A stretch of DNA of 64,000 bases from Nonomuraea maritima (lineage in GTDB: Bacteria > Actinomycetota > Actinomycetes > Streptosporangiales > Streptosporangiaceae): assembly GCF_900100395.1 (NCBI RefSeq), contig NZ_FNFB01000001.1:124001-188000 (forward strand), written 5' to 3'. Below are positions 7,554 through 14,713 of this stretch, piece after piece. Each line of letters opens with the position of its first letter. The stretch's first letter is position 1. The notes beneath the pieces are model-generated. The model ran no database searches. It was not told the origin of the DNA and saw only the letters and a program-made list of their open reading frames with translations. A program made the translations under genes and the position numbers.

Positions 7554-8048
7554 GTGTTCGAAGCAGTAAATTGGCCGGAGGCCATGGTCCCCAGCCGCTC
7601 CCCGATCCACTTCACCAACGAGCTCGAGGTCGCGGCGTCTCCCGAAACGGTCTGGTCCCTGCTGGTGGATCCCCAGGCCTGGCCCTGCTTCTATCCTGGC
7701 GTCGAGCATGTCCAGCTGCTCGACGGCCATGACGCGCTGCGCCTCGGCACGCGGTTCGAGACCAATCTGGCCGGCCAGGACGTCTTCGCGTCCGTGCAGG
7801 AGTTCGAGCCTGTGACGCGTATCGCCTGGGGCGGCCATCCCAAGGCCGCGGAAGCATCCCAGGCTTATCACGCTTGGATCATCACACCCACGCCGAAGGG
7901 GTGCCATCTCTGGACCGAAGAGACGATGCGGGGGCGGTTCTGGATCGAATTGGCGAAGAAGGCTCCCGACGTCTTCTGGCGCACGCACGAGGAACTTCTC
8001 GCAGCGCTCGCCAAGGTCGCGACCGAGCGCGGCGGCTCTCCCGCATGA
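7554..8048 (+). CDS. SRPBCC family (polyketide cyclase/START-like) protein
   Basis: This 164-residue protein has the SRPBCC helix-grip fold pattern: PIHFTNELEVAASPETVWSL, then LLVDPQAWPCFYPGVEHVQL, LRLGTRFETNLAG, FEPVTRIAWGG and the C-terminal helix ELAKKAPDVFWRTHEELLAA. Such proteins bind hydrophobic ligands or act as aromatase/cyclases. GTG 7554 follows GGAGG at 7544-7548. Its TGA overlaps the ATG of the SDR downstream. It is clearly paralogous to the protein at 8807 (both share VNWP, the AYHAWIITPT / AYHGWVITPT motif and a WTEET / LTEET segment), which suggests an internal duplication or a heterodimer. Confidence 0.85.
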   Translation: MFEAVNWPEAMVPSRSPIHFTNELEVAASPETVWSLLVDPQAWPCFYPGVEHVQLLDGHDALRLGTRFETNLAGQDVFASVQEFEPVTRIAWGGHPKAAEASQAYHAWIITPTPKGCHLWTEETMRGRFWIELAKKAPDVFWRTHEELLAALAKVATERGGSPA

Positions 8049-8771
8049 CATATTCGCTGAAGGACAAGGACGTTCTGATCGTGGGAGGCGGCTCGGACAT
8101 CGCTGCCGCGCCGGCCACCGATCTCCTCCAGGAGGGTGCGCGAGTCACGCTCGCGGGCCGGGACGCCGGGAGGACGGCCGCCGCGGCGAAGGCCATCGGT
8201 GACACCGTCCGGGCCATCGCCCTCGATCTCTCAGCGAGGGTCGATCCGGGCGGCCGCGGATCAGGCCGCGACCGCCGGAGGGCTCGACCATCTCGTCAGC
8301 GTGGCCACGGCGCGGGCTTTTGGACCGGTCGCCTCCCTTGAACGTCGCGCGCTGCTCGCGGCCTTCGACGCCAAGGCCGTCGGTCCGATCCTGCTGGCCA
8401 AGCACTTCGCCCCGCTGATCGCCGAGGGAGGTTCGCTGCTGTTCTTCTCCGGTCTGGGGGCCTGGCGACCGGCACCGGGAGGCGTCGCGATGGCGGCCAC
8501 CAACGGCAGCGTCACCACGCTCGTCTCCGCCCTCGCCGTCGAGCTGGCGCCCACCCGCGTCAACGTCATCTCCCCCGGCGTGATCACCACCGGCGCCTGG
8601 GACGCCGCGGTACCTGACAAACAACGACTGTTCCAGCACGTCGCGGCCACCACACCGGCCCGCCGCGTCGGACAGCCCTCCGACATCTCAACCGCCACCC
8701 GCGCGCTGCTGACCGACCCCTTCATAACCGGCGAGACCCTCCATGTCGACGGCGGGGGGCGCTGGGCCTGA
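8045..8771 (+). pseudogene. SDR-family oxidoreductase, single frameshift
   Basis: From ATG 8045 (ATGA overlap with the preceding gene) the product begins LKDKDVLIVGGGSDIAAAPA and continues to AIALDLS near 8235. The rest, from about SIRAAADQAATAGGLDHLVS to the C-terminal GETLHVDGGGRWA at 8771, is in the next frame. A one- or two-base change near 8235-8250 explains it, as a true mutation or an assembly error. The C-terminal half follows the SDR subfamily in which the usual YxxxK is replaced (here GGVAMAATNGSVTTLV). The glycine motif GGGSDIA also departs from GGGSGIG. Nearby genes are similarly damaged, so I favour decay. Confidence 0.75.
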
Positions 8772-8806
8772 CCTCGGCACGCAAGACGAACAAGGAGAAG
8801 TGGATT

Positions 8807-9310
8807 ATGTACGACAAAGTGAATTGGCCCAAGCAGTACGACCCGAAAGCTTCGGCCATCTACGCGCTCAACGACATTGACGTGAAGGCGCCGCCTGAAG
8901 TGGTGTGGAAGCTGCTCGTCGACGCCGAGAACTGGTCGAGCTACTTTCCCTCCGAAGATCAGGTCAAGATCCTGAGCGGCGAGTCCGAACTGGCGCTCGG
9001 AACCAGGTACAGCCGGGTGACGGTTGGATTCCCGATGAGTCTCAACGTGACGGAGTACGAGCCCTTCAGCAGGCTCGCGTGGGAGACGGTGGTCGACGGC
9101 GACGAGACCGGTTCAAGCGCGTACCACGGCTGGGTGATCACGCCCACGAATGACGGGTGTCACGTGCTGACCGAGGAAACGCAGCAGGGTCCCTTCTTCC
9201 TTGAGGAGCTCGGGCGCAAGCGGCCCGGTGCGCTCTACCGCTATCACCAGGACTGGGTCGAACGCCTCGCCCGCGCCGCAGAGGCGGAGGTGACGAATCC
9301 TGCTGGCTGA
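8807..9310 (+). CDS. SRPBCC family protein (paralogue of 7554)
   Basis: The product has 167 residues: a short N-terminus with YDKVNWPKQYDPKAS, then the helix-grip core (YALNDIDVKAPPEVVWKLLV, LALGTRYSRVTVGFP, YEPFSRLAWE, SAYHGWVITPTNDGCHVLTE) and a C-terminal helix (ALYRYHQDWVERLARAAEAE). ATG 8807 is preceded by AAGGAGAAG. It is the last gene of the LysR-facing operon and remains intact, as does its paralogue. Ligand and reaction are unknown. Both SRPBCC genes flank the SDR, a layout seen for small modification cassettes. Confidence 0.85.
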   Translation: MYDKVNWPKQYDPKASAIYALNDIDVKAPPEVVWKLLVDAENWSSYFPSEDQVKILSGESELALGTRYSRVTVGFPMSLNVTEYEPFSRLAWETVVDGDETGSSAYHGWVITPTNDGCHVLTEETQQGPFFLEELGRKRPGALYRYHQDWVERLARAAEAEVTNPAG

Positions 9311-9691
9311 CCCGGCTTCCACCCGGGCTCCAACCGGTCTTCCGGTGGACGACCTCCTGTCCGCCGGGTACGCGATGACCAGCAGCCGCTCAGTGATCAT
9401 GCTTCGGCTGCGGCCCAGGCGGCGAGGAGCTCAAGTCCCACCCGCCTTACTCTCCAATACGGTGTTCGACCTGGGGCTTTTCGGCCCTCGCCGACCCCTG
9501 GTCGCATTGTTGATCCTTATCGGACCATCCGTGCGATCGCCCTCCAGCTCCATGCGGGGACATCGCATTCCCGCAGCCCAAGAACCGGGGCTGAAGCCGA
9601 CCGCGGACCTCCCCGCCTTCTGCCACGCGGTGAGCAGCGGCGGGGCTCCGTCACGGTAAAGTTCGGATTTTCCTCAAGATGGACGGCACAT
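9311..9691. other. intergenic region with a tRNA-end fragment
   Basis: No credible gene is present. The stretch contains the third, shortened copy of the tRNA 3' end (9430-9450) and then a short GC-rich dyad around 9470-9490 (GGGGCTTTTCGGCCC). The rest holds nothing that I can identify. Confidence 0.5.
9430..9450 (+). repeat. att-like repeat, copy 3 (truncated)
   Basis: The 21 bp at 9430-9450 match tRNA positions 24-44 except at two places, with TCAAGTCCCACCCGCC (16 bp) identical. A 16-bp exact match by chance in a 64-kb window is very unlikely. It may be the far boundary of a second element spanning about 4081-9450, or of a larger original element. Confidence 0.6.
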
Positions 9692-10876
9692 GTGAGCAAG
9701 GCTGATGAGCTGATCGGTGCGGCGATGGAGGCACTTGGCCACGAGGATCAGGCGGGCTTCGACTCCGCCGCCGCCTTCCTGGCCGACCGGGACGACGCCG
9801 ATCGCGTGCTGGTGGAGGTCGCGACCCGGGCGATCTCGGGATTGTGGCGGAACGGCTGGCAGCCCGCCGACGTGGTCAGGATCGCGGCCAGGCGGCTGAC
9901 CGACTGGCACGGGCGGGCGGCGGCCGATCTCATCGCCTGGGAGATGCGCGCCTACGCGCCGGCCACGGTGGACGAGCGCTGGCGCGACCAACTCACCGGC
10001 CTGGAGGCCACGGTGTGGTGGAAGGGCGGCTACCTGGCGGCGCGGCAGGCGCGCGACGGGGCCGGCCGGTTGGTGACCGTCTCCGGTGTGCTGGAACTGC
10101 TGGGGTTGCTGACCGGGCTGCCCCGGCTGGAATCGTTGAGCCCGCCGCCCGGAGCCGCTCGCCGTACGGTCCAGGCACGCCCGCACACCGTCAGCGAGAA
10201 GACGCTGACGCGGGTACGGGCGCTGCTGGCCAAGGCGGAGTCGACGACGTACGCGGCGGAGGCGGAGACGTTCACGTCGGCGGCGCAGAGCTTGATGGCG
10301 AAGTACAGCATCGACGCGGCGATGCTGGACGCGCAGCCGGGCGGAGGCGAGGCCCCGGCGGGCATCCGGGTCAGCGTCGACGCGCCGTACGAACAGCCCA
10401 AGGCGGTGCTGCTCAACCTCATCGCCGAGGCCAACAGGTGCCGGGTGATCTGGTCGCAGGAGCTGGGGTTCGCCACGGTGCTGGGCTTCTGGGCAGATCT
10501 GTCCTGGGTGGAGATGCTGTTCACCTCACTGCTGGTGCAGGCGCAGACCGCGCTGGTGAACACGGGCACCAAGAAGCACGGCGCCGGCCGGTCGAGGAGC
10601 AGGACGTTCCGCCAGTCCTTCCTGTCGGCGTTCGCCTCCAGAATCGGGGAGCGGCTCGCCGAGGCCACGGCGGCCGCGGTCTCCCAGGAGAGCGCCAACC
10701 GAGGCACTGACCTGGTGCCGGTGCTGGCGGCTCGCGAACAGGAGGTGGAGCAGGCGGTCGAGCGTATGTTCCCGAACCTGGTCTCGCACAGGATCCGCAC
10801 ATCCTGGGACCGCGAGGGCTGGGCAGCCGGCCGCATCGCCGCCGACCAGGCCAGTCTCGGAACGCCAGACCGCTAG
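9692..10876 (+). CDS. DUF2786 domain-containing protein
   Basis: This is a 394-residue protein with an all-helical N-terminal half (residues about 1-150) and a central DUF2786 motif at about 170-210: EKTLTRVRALLAKAESTTYA, then AEAETFTSAAQSLMAKYSID. The C-terminal third (WVEMLFTSLLVQAQTALVNT to GERLAEATAAAV) is typical of the actinobacterial members. DUF2786 also occurs next to SprT-like or metalloprotease domains elsewhere; the function is unknown. GTG 9692 is the first start in the frame; the ribosome binding site is weak. It lies directly after the last tRNA-end fragment and appears to be intact. Confidence 0.85.
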   Translation: MSKADELIGAAMEALGHEDQAGFDSAAAFLADRDDADRVLVEVATRAISGLWRNGWQPADVVRIAARRLTDWHGRAAADLIAWEMRAYAPATVDERWRDQLTGLEATVWWKGGYLAARQARDGAGRLVTVSGVLELLGLLTGLPRLESLSPPPGAARRTVQARPHTVSEKTLTRVRALLAKAESTTYAAEAETFTSAAQSLMAKYSIDAAMLDAQPGGGEAPAGIRVSVDAPYEQPKAVLLNLIAEANRCRVIWSQELGFATVLGFWADLSWVEMLFTSLLVQAQTALVNTGTKKHGAGRSRSRTFRQSFLSAFASRIGERLAEATAAAVSQESANRGTDLVPVLAAREQEVEQAVERMFPNLVSHRIRTSWDREGWAAGRIAADQASLGTPDR

Positions 10877-10892
10877 CGCCTTTCCCACAGGC

Positions 10893-11258
10893 ATGGCGGC
10901 GATGCGCCGCGACACCCATACGAGACATGGGGCGGCTCTGCTCGTCGCTCAGGCACCCGCCGCCTCTGCCGCCGACACCGTCGCCGACCTCGGTGTCACC
11001 TCCGACAGGGGCGGCGACGTGGTGGGACAGAGCGGCAAGATCTTCGTCGCCGCCGACGATCGGATCGTGGTCACCAAGAGCGACGGCACGCTCATCGAGC
11101 TCGCCGCCTACCCGTGCCCGTCCACGCTGGCCCAGTCGTACGAGCGGCTGTGGGTCGGATACGGGTGCGGCTTGTCAGCGGCCACCGCGTCCGGCCGGGT
11201 GCGCGGACGGCCGATGCACAGGCGGATCTTGATGCGCTCCAGCACAGCGCGACACTGA
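10893..11258 (+). pseudogene. remnant of a secreted protein, truncated
   Basis: The frame encodes a short basic N-terminus, a hydrophobic and Ala-rich stretch (GAALLVAQAPAASAADTVAD) resembling a signal peptide with an AxA site, then a plausible extracellular start: GKIFVAADDRIVVTKSDGTL, with YERLWVGYGCGLS further on. After about residue 90 the sequence becomes low-complexity Arg-rich and no domain is completed. Repeated IFVA/IVVT phrasing hints at a beta-propeller surface protein, but only a fragment is left. I consider it a gene fragment and not a functional gene. Confidence 0.35.
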
Positions 11259-11283
11259 GGGCCGGCTCCGGCTTGGCCGGCGG

Positions 11284-12135
11284 TCAGGACGAACGACAGC
11301 GGGCGGCAGCGACTGTCGACCGAAACCGCGCTTGGGCTTGGGTTGCCACATCGGGATGAGGATCCTCGGCGAGAATCCGCAAGACGGTTTCCGGGGTGGT
11401 GGGCCATGTGGCCAGCCACCACCGCACGTTGACCGAGCGATCACGGGCAAGGCGTTGCAGTTCGTCATGAGGGAGCTTTCCTGACTGCACTGCGGCCGAG
11501 CGCACGGCTGCGGACTTGTCGTTCGCGAGAAGTCGGTGTTGATCGATCGTGGTGAGTGGATTCTGAGTCGCACCGACGCGGACCTTGGGATCGGCGTCGG
11601 CCAGCAGAATGGCGAGAGTTTCCGGGTCATCGGTGTGCGCCGCCAGGCCCGCTCGAACGTGTGGAGAGCGGTCCCCCGCAAGTACCGCTTCGGTCTCGTC
11701 ATCCAATCCTCGCCTCTCAGCGAGCAGCCGGCGCAGATCCTCATCCGTGGACCGGCAGATGGCATGGTTGACCTCGACATCGGCGGCCGGATGGTCCGGC
11801 AGTGACCATCGGACCGACCAGTGAGGATCTTCCACCAGGATCATCAGAACTGTAGACGGACAGGCCGGATTCTCGACGAGGATCTGGCGGGTCTTGAGAT
11901 CCGGATCCCTGGCGAGTGCACCCAGCAATCCGTCCGGCGCGTCACTCCGACCCGCCAGGGCACGCCTGACCGTGCGGGAGGAGTCTGCGGCCATGGCTTC
12001 GAGAACCGCTGGGAGTGTGGTGGGATCGCCTGCCACGGCCAATCGGACCCTGACCTTCTTGTCACGTGCGCGTACTTCGAAGTCGGCCTTGCCCGTTCCG
12101 CTATCTGTCTCCGAAGCCCTTGATCCATGCTGCAC
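11284..12135 (-). CDS. leucine-rich-repeat-variant (LRV)/HEAT-like repeat protein
   Basis: The 283-residue product is made of about ten repeats of 22-25 residues with the pattern VR..LA..P..P..VL..LA.DPD, for example VRLAVAGDPTTLPAVLEAMA, VRRALAGRSDAPDGLLGALA, VRWSLPDHPAADVEVNHAIC, VRAGLAAHTDDPETLAILLA, VRVGATQNPLTTIDQHRLLA and VRWWLATWPTTPETVLRILA. LRV repeats form right-handed superhelices for protein contacts. No catalytic domain is fused. GTG 12135 is chosen because GAGGAAGG sits 7-8 nt before it; the frame is open to 12258. The last ten residues diverge from the repeat. Partner unknown. Confidence 0.8.
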   Translation of the reverse strand: MQHGSRASETDSGTGKADFEVRARDKKVRVRLAVAGDPTTLPAVLEAMAADSSRTVRRALAGRSDAPDGLLGALARDPDLKTRQILVENPACPSTVLMILVEDPHWSVRWSLPDHPAADVEVNHAICRSTDEDLRRLLAERRGLDDETEAVLAGDRSPHVRAGLAAHTDDPETLAILLADADPKVRVGATQNPLTTIDQHRLLANDKSAAVRSAAVQSGKLPHDELQRLARDRSVNVRWWLATWPTTPETVLRILAEDPHPDVATQAQARFRSTVAAARCRSS

Positions 12136-12288
12136 CGTTCGGTCCTTCCTCGAACGAACAGCATCATCGCAGCCGTCACTGACCGCCGCCAGAGCCGACG
12201 TCGCAGCTCCGTGCCGCAGGTCGGGCAATCGCATCGGCCGCGACCTGCTCGCACGCACGCACCAGCTTGTGGAAGCGAGGGATCAGGG

Positions 12289-12450
12289 TCAGCGTGCGGT
12301 GACGCGGAAGGAGTCCCGCATCTCGGGCGGCCACAGGGCCCAGGCCAGGGTCGCGAGAAGGAGGCCATGGACGACTTGTTCGGCGCGGAACCAGACCGGG
12401 ATGACACCGGGGAGGGCGACCTTGACCGCGACCAGGGCGCAGGCGGCGAC
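12289..12450 (-). pseudogene. C-terminal fragment of a small membrane protein
   Basis: The minus-strand frame ending at TGA 12289 reads VAACALVAVKVALPGVIPVW, then FRAEQVVHGLLLATLAWALW and PPEMRDSFRVTAR. Two hydrophobic helices and an amphipathic tail look like a real protein end, but the frame degenerates upstream (12451-12560) and no start can be placed. I do not recognise the family. It lies between the LRV gene and the 12714 gene. Confidence 0.3.
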
Positions 12451-12683
12451 GGCTCCTCACCAAACTTCGCGCCTCAACGCGAGTGGCGTCCTCGACGACC
12501 GCTGGCACATAGGCGCGCCCCGGATCCCGAAGAAGTCGCACACAGCGGGGCGCCTGCCTGACCGCGCAGGAATGCGACCCAGGACGGCGGGGCCATGCCC
12601 CTACGTGAACGCCCGCTCGGGAGATGGCAGCGACCGCATGGCCCATTCGTCCGACCATGAAGTCAGATCACGACGGGTGGACT

Positions 12684-12705
12684 AGATACCTACCGGTCGG
12701 TATCT
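12684..12705. promoter_or_regulatory. 22-bp TetR-type operator palindrome
   Basis: The left arm AGATACCTACC and right arm GGTCGGTATCT are inverted repeats with one mismatch, centred between 12694 and 12695. The ACCGGTCGGT core is typical of TetR-family operators in actinomycetes. It ends 8 bp before ATG 12714, so it must overlap the promoter of that gene. No TetR gene is adjacent, so the cognate regulator lies elsewhere. Confidence 0.7.
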
Positions 12706-12713
12706 TCGCGAGC

Positions 12714-13577
12714 ATGACGCTGGAACGCCTCACTTGGCGGACACTCGAGCCGTTGCACGGCATGATCTACTTCTCCCCCGAGGCGGATGCCGCGTACAAG
12801 CAGCTCGGACTGACCGGACGGATGGGATACTTCGCATCCCGGGCGGCCGCACTCGGCCCGGTTACCGCGGAGGCGGTGATCGCCACCTTCTACAACTTCA
12901 ACCCACAGGTGGTACGTCAGGCGATACCGGCCGCATGGCACATCGCCTCCCCCGCCGACATTCTGGACGCCCGGTTCAACGCAGCCGATGCGACATTGCG
13001 CCGCGTGCTCGGCGACGCAGTCGACTCACCGGAGATGTCCCATGCCGCCGCGCTGGCCCGAGAGGCGGCCGAGGCGATCTCAGGGGAACTGAGCGGACGG
13101 CCTCTGTACGCCGCGCACGCCGCACTGCCCTGGCCTGCCGCTCCGCACCTGATTCTCTGGCATGCCCAGACCTTGCTGCGCGAGTTTCGCGGTGACGGCC
13201 ATCTGGCCGCCCTGTTGGCCGCCGGGCTCAGTGGCATCGAAGCCCTCGTCTCCCACGCCGCCACCGGCGACGTCCCGGCCGAGACACTCCGGGTCACCCG
13301 CGGCTGGACCGAGACCGACTGGGCGGCCGCCGTGGACAGGCTGGAGAAGCGCGGCTGGCTCCGTGACGGCTCATTGACCGCACAGGGCCGCAGGGAACGT
13401 GAGGTGATCGAAGAGGCGACCGACCGGATGGCCCGAGCCCCCTACGCCGCACTCGGCGACGATCGCTGCCAAGAACTGCGCCTTCTGGTACGTCCCTGGA
13501 GCAAACAAGTGGTGGCCCAGCTCATGCCCTGGGCGGCCGACAACACCGGGAACCTTGGGACACCACGAACGGGCTGA
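12714..13577 (+). CDS. SCO6745 family protein
   Basis: The 287-residue product starts TLERLTWRTLEPLHGMIYFS and contains LTGRMGYFASRAAALGPVTA, VIATFYNFNPQVVRQAIPAA, then PLYAAHAALPWPAAPHLILW and WTETDWAAAVDRLEKRGWL, followed by a C-terminal helix, all characteristic of the actinobacterial SCO6745/SalK-like family. The family's biochemical role is unclear; members sit in specialised-metabolite clusters and elsewhere. The WTETDWAAAVDRLEKRGWL piece looks like a winged-helix. There is no Shine-Dalgarno sequence, and the operator at 12684-12705 ends just before the ATG, which suggests a leaderless and tightly repressed transcript. Confidence 0.8.
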   Translation: MTLERLTWRTLEPLHGMIYFSPEADAAYKQLGLTGRMGYFASRAAALGPVTAEAVIATFYNFNPQVVRQAIPAAWHIASPADILDARFNAADATLRRVLGDAVDSPEMSHAAALAREAAEAISGELSGRPLYAAHAALPWPAAPHLILWHAQTLLREFRGDGHLAALLAAGLSGIEALVSHAATGDVPAETLRVTRGWTETDWAAAVDRLEKRGWLRDGSLTAQGRREREVIEEATDRMARAPYAALGDDRCQELRLLVRPWSKQVVAQLMPWAADNTGNLGTPRTG

Positions 13578-13675
13578 TCTCATATCCGCGCACGGGGCAT
13601 CGCCACAGGAGCATCGTGGGGCCCCTCGCCCTACTGCCGCATGAAGGTTGTCGGCCACTGTCGCAGTGAGGCGGT

Positions 13676-14116
13676 TCAGTTTCCGTACTCGGGGGAGTCG
13701 GGAACGATGTGAATGGCCGACTCCTCCGCCGAGACGGCGCCCAGGTCCAGGCCTGCGTCGCGGGCCCAGTAATCCGACCGGCTGTCGATCTCGGCTTCCC
13801 ATTCCACGAGTTGACCGGCCTGGGCGTCGCCCACCTGGTCGTCGATCAGTTCGCCGTCGGTGTCGGAGGTGTCGCCGAGTCCGTCCGTCTCGTCCTGTAC
13901 CGGCTCGGGTTGCTCACGTGCGAGGCGATGGGACAGGTCCTCCCGTGACCTCATTTCGTTCCAGGTGATGCCCCAGGCCGTGCTGCCCAGCGGCCGGTCA
14001 GGGGGGAAGTATCCGTCTTCTGTGTCGCCGGTCACCTCGTCGTCGAGGCTTTCCTCCGGGGAGAGCAGCTGGAAGTCGTCGCTCTCGTCGGGTGTCAGGT
14101 CGTCGAAGGTGGTCAT
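13676..14116 (-). CDS. DUF5709 domain-containing protein
   Basis: The product is a 146-residue, very acidic protein rich in Asp, Glu, Ser and Pro. It includes LDDEVTGDTEDGYFPPDRPL and a MRSREDLSHRLAREQPEPVQ segment, the GYxPPDRP and E-x-L-x-x-R-L-A-x-E signatures of DUF5709. It is probably intrinsically disordered and cytosolic. ATG 14116 follows GAGGAGGA and is preferred over the longer frame from 14170. DUF5709 proteins are actinobacterial and of unknown role. It lies 108 bp downstream of thioredoxin on the same strand and could be co-transcribed. Confidence 0.85.
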   Translation of the reverse strand: MTTFDDLTPDESDDFQLLSPEESLDDEVTGDTEDGYFPPDRPLGSTAWGITWNEMRSREDLSHRLAREQPEPVQDETDGLGDTSDTDGELIDDQVGDAQAGQLVEWEAEIDSRSDYWARDAGLDLGAVSAEESAIHIVPDSPEYGN

Positions 14117-14224
14117 CGCGTTCCTCCTCGGTGCGATCTCGCGGGTACCGGTCGCGGGTGACCGGCCCACCGGGGGCAGGCCCCGATGATGTCGTCGTCC
14201 GACAGGGCAGGTGCTGATCGCCGG

Positions 14225-14554
14225 TCAGTCGAGGAACTCGGCCAACTCGGCCGCGACACTTTCCATCGACGCGGCGCCGATGATCGTCTTGACCACCTCG
14301 CCGTCACGGTAGACGTTCAGCATCGGGATGGACGTGACCCCGTAGCGTTCCGCCATCCGAGGGTTCTCCTCGATGTCGAGCTTGAGCACGTCGATCCTGG
14401 TCGCGTACGCCGCCTGAAGCTTCTCCAGTTCGGGAGCCATCTGGCGGCACGGGCCGCACCACTTGGCCCAGAAGTCCACCACGACGATCCCGTCCTTGCC
14501 GAGGACGTCCGCCTCGAACGATTCGTCCGTCACGCTCTTCAATGTGCCTGCCAT
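14225..14554 (-). CDS. trxA: thioredoxin
   Basis: This 109-residue classical cytosolic thioredoxin has the active site FWAKWCGPCRQMAPELEKLQ near residue 30 and the conserved cis-Pro in VTSIPMLNVYRDGE. It reduces protein disulfides and recharges enzymes such as methionine sulfoxide reductases, which lie 3.2 kb away. ATG 14554 has GGGAGAGGAA upstream. It is divergent from the AfsR-type regulator, and the GGACTAATTAGTCC palindrome at 14661 lies in the shared 159-bp gap, so it may also respond to that regulator. The genome probably has another copy next to thioredoxin reductase. Confidence 0.93.
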   Translation of the reverse strand: MAGTLKSVTDESFEADVLGKDGIVVVDFWAKWCGPCRQMAPELEKLQAAYATRIDVLKLDIEENPRMAERYGVTSIPMLNVYRDGEVVKTIIGAASMESVAAELAEFLD

Positions 14555-14660
14555 GGCTTCCTCTCCCCCACCGTTGGCCGGCCAGCCTCGCACGTCAGTG
14601 TCTACCGCGCGTCTACTCCGCATCGCCGGCCTCCGCTTCCGCGTGCTCTTCGTCCAAAGA

Positions 14661-14674
14661 GGACTAATTAGTCC
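14661..14674. promoter_or_regulatory. perfect palindrome GGACTAATTAGTCC, TetR-type operator
   Basis: A 14-bp perfect palindrome, extended by an A/T pair on each side, sits 40 bp upstream of GTG 14714. It is one of a set sharing GGACTA-N2-TAGTCC in this window (others at 28379, 30682 and 32055, with a weaker one at 17661). Such short AT-centred palindromes in GC-rich DNA are typical TetR sites. Confidence 0.65.
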
Positions 14675-14713
14675 TTTTCAATGAGACCGGGTAACCTCCA
14701 TGGAGAACAAGAA

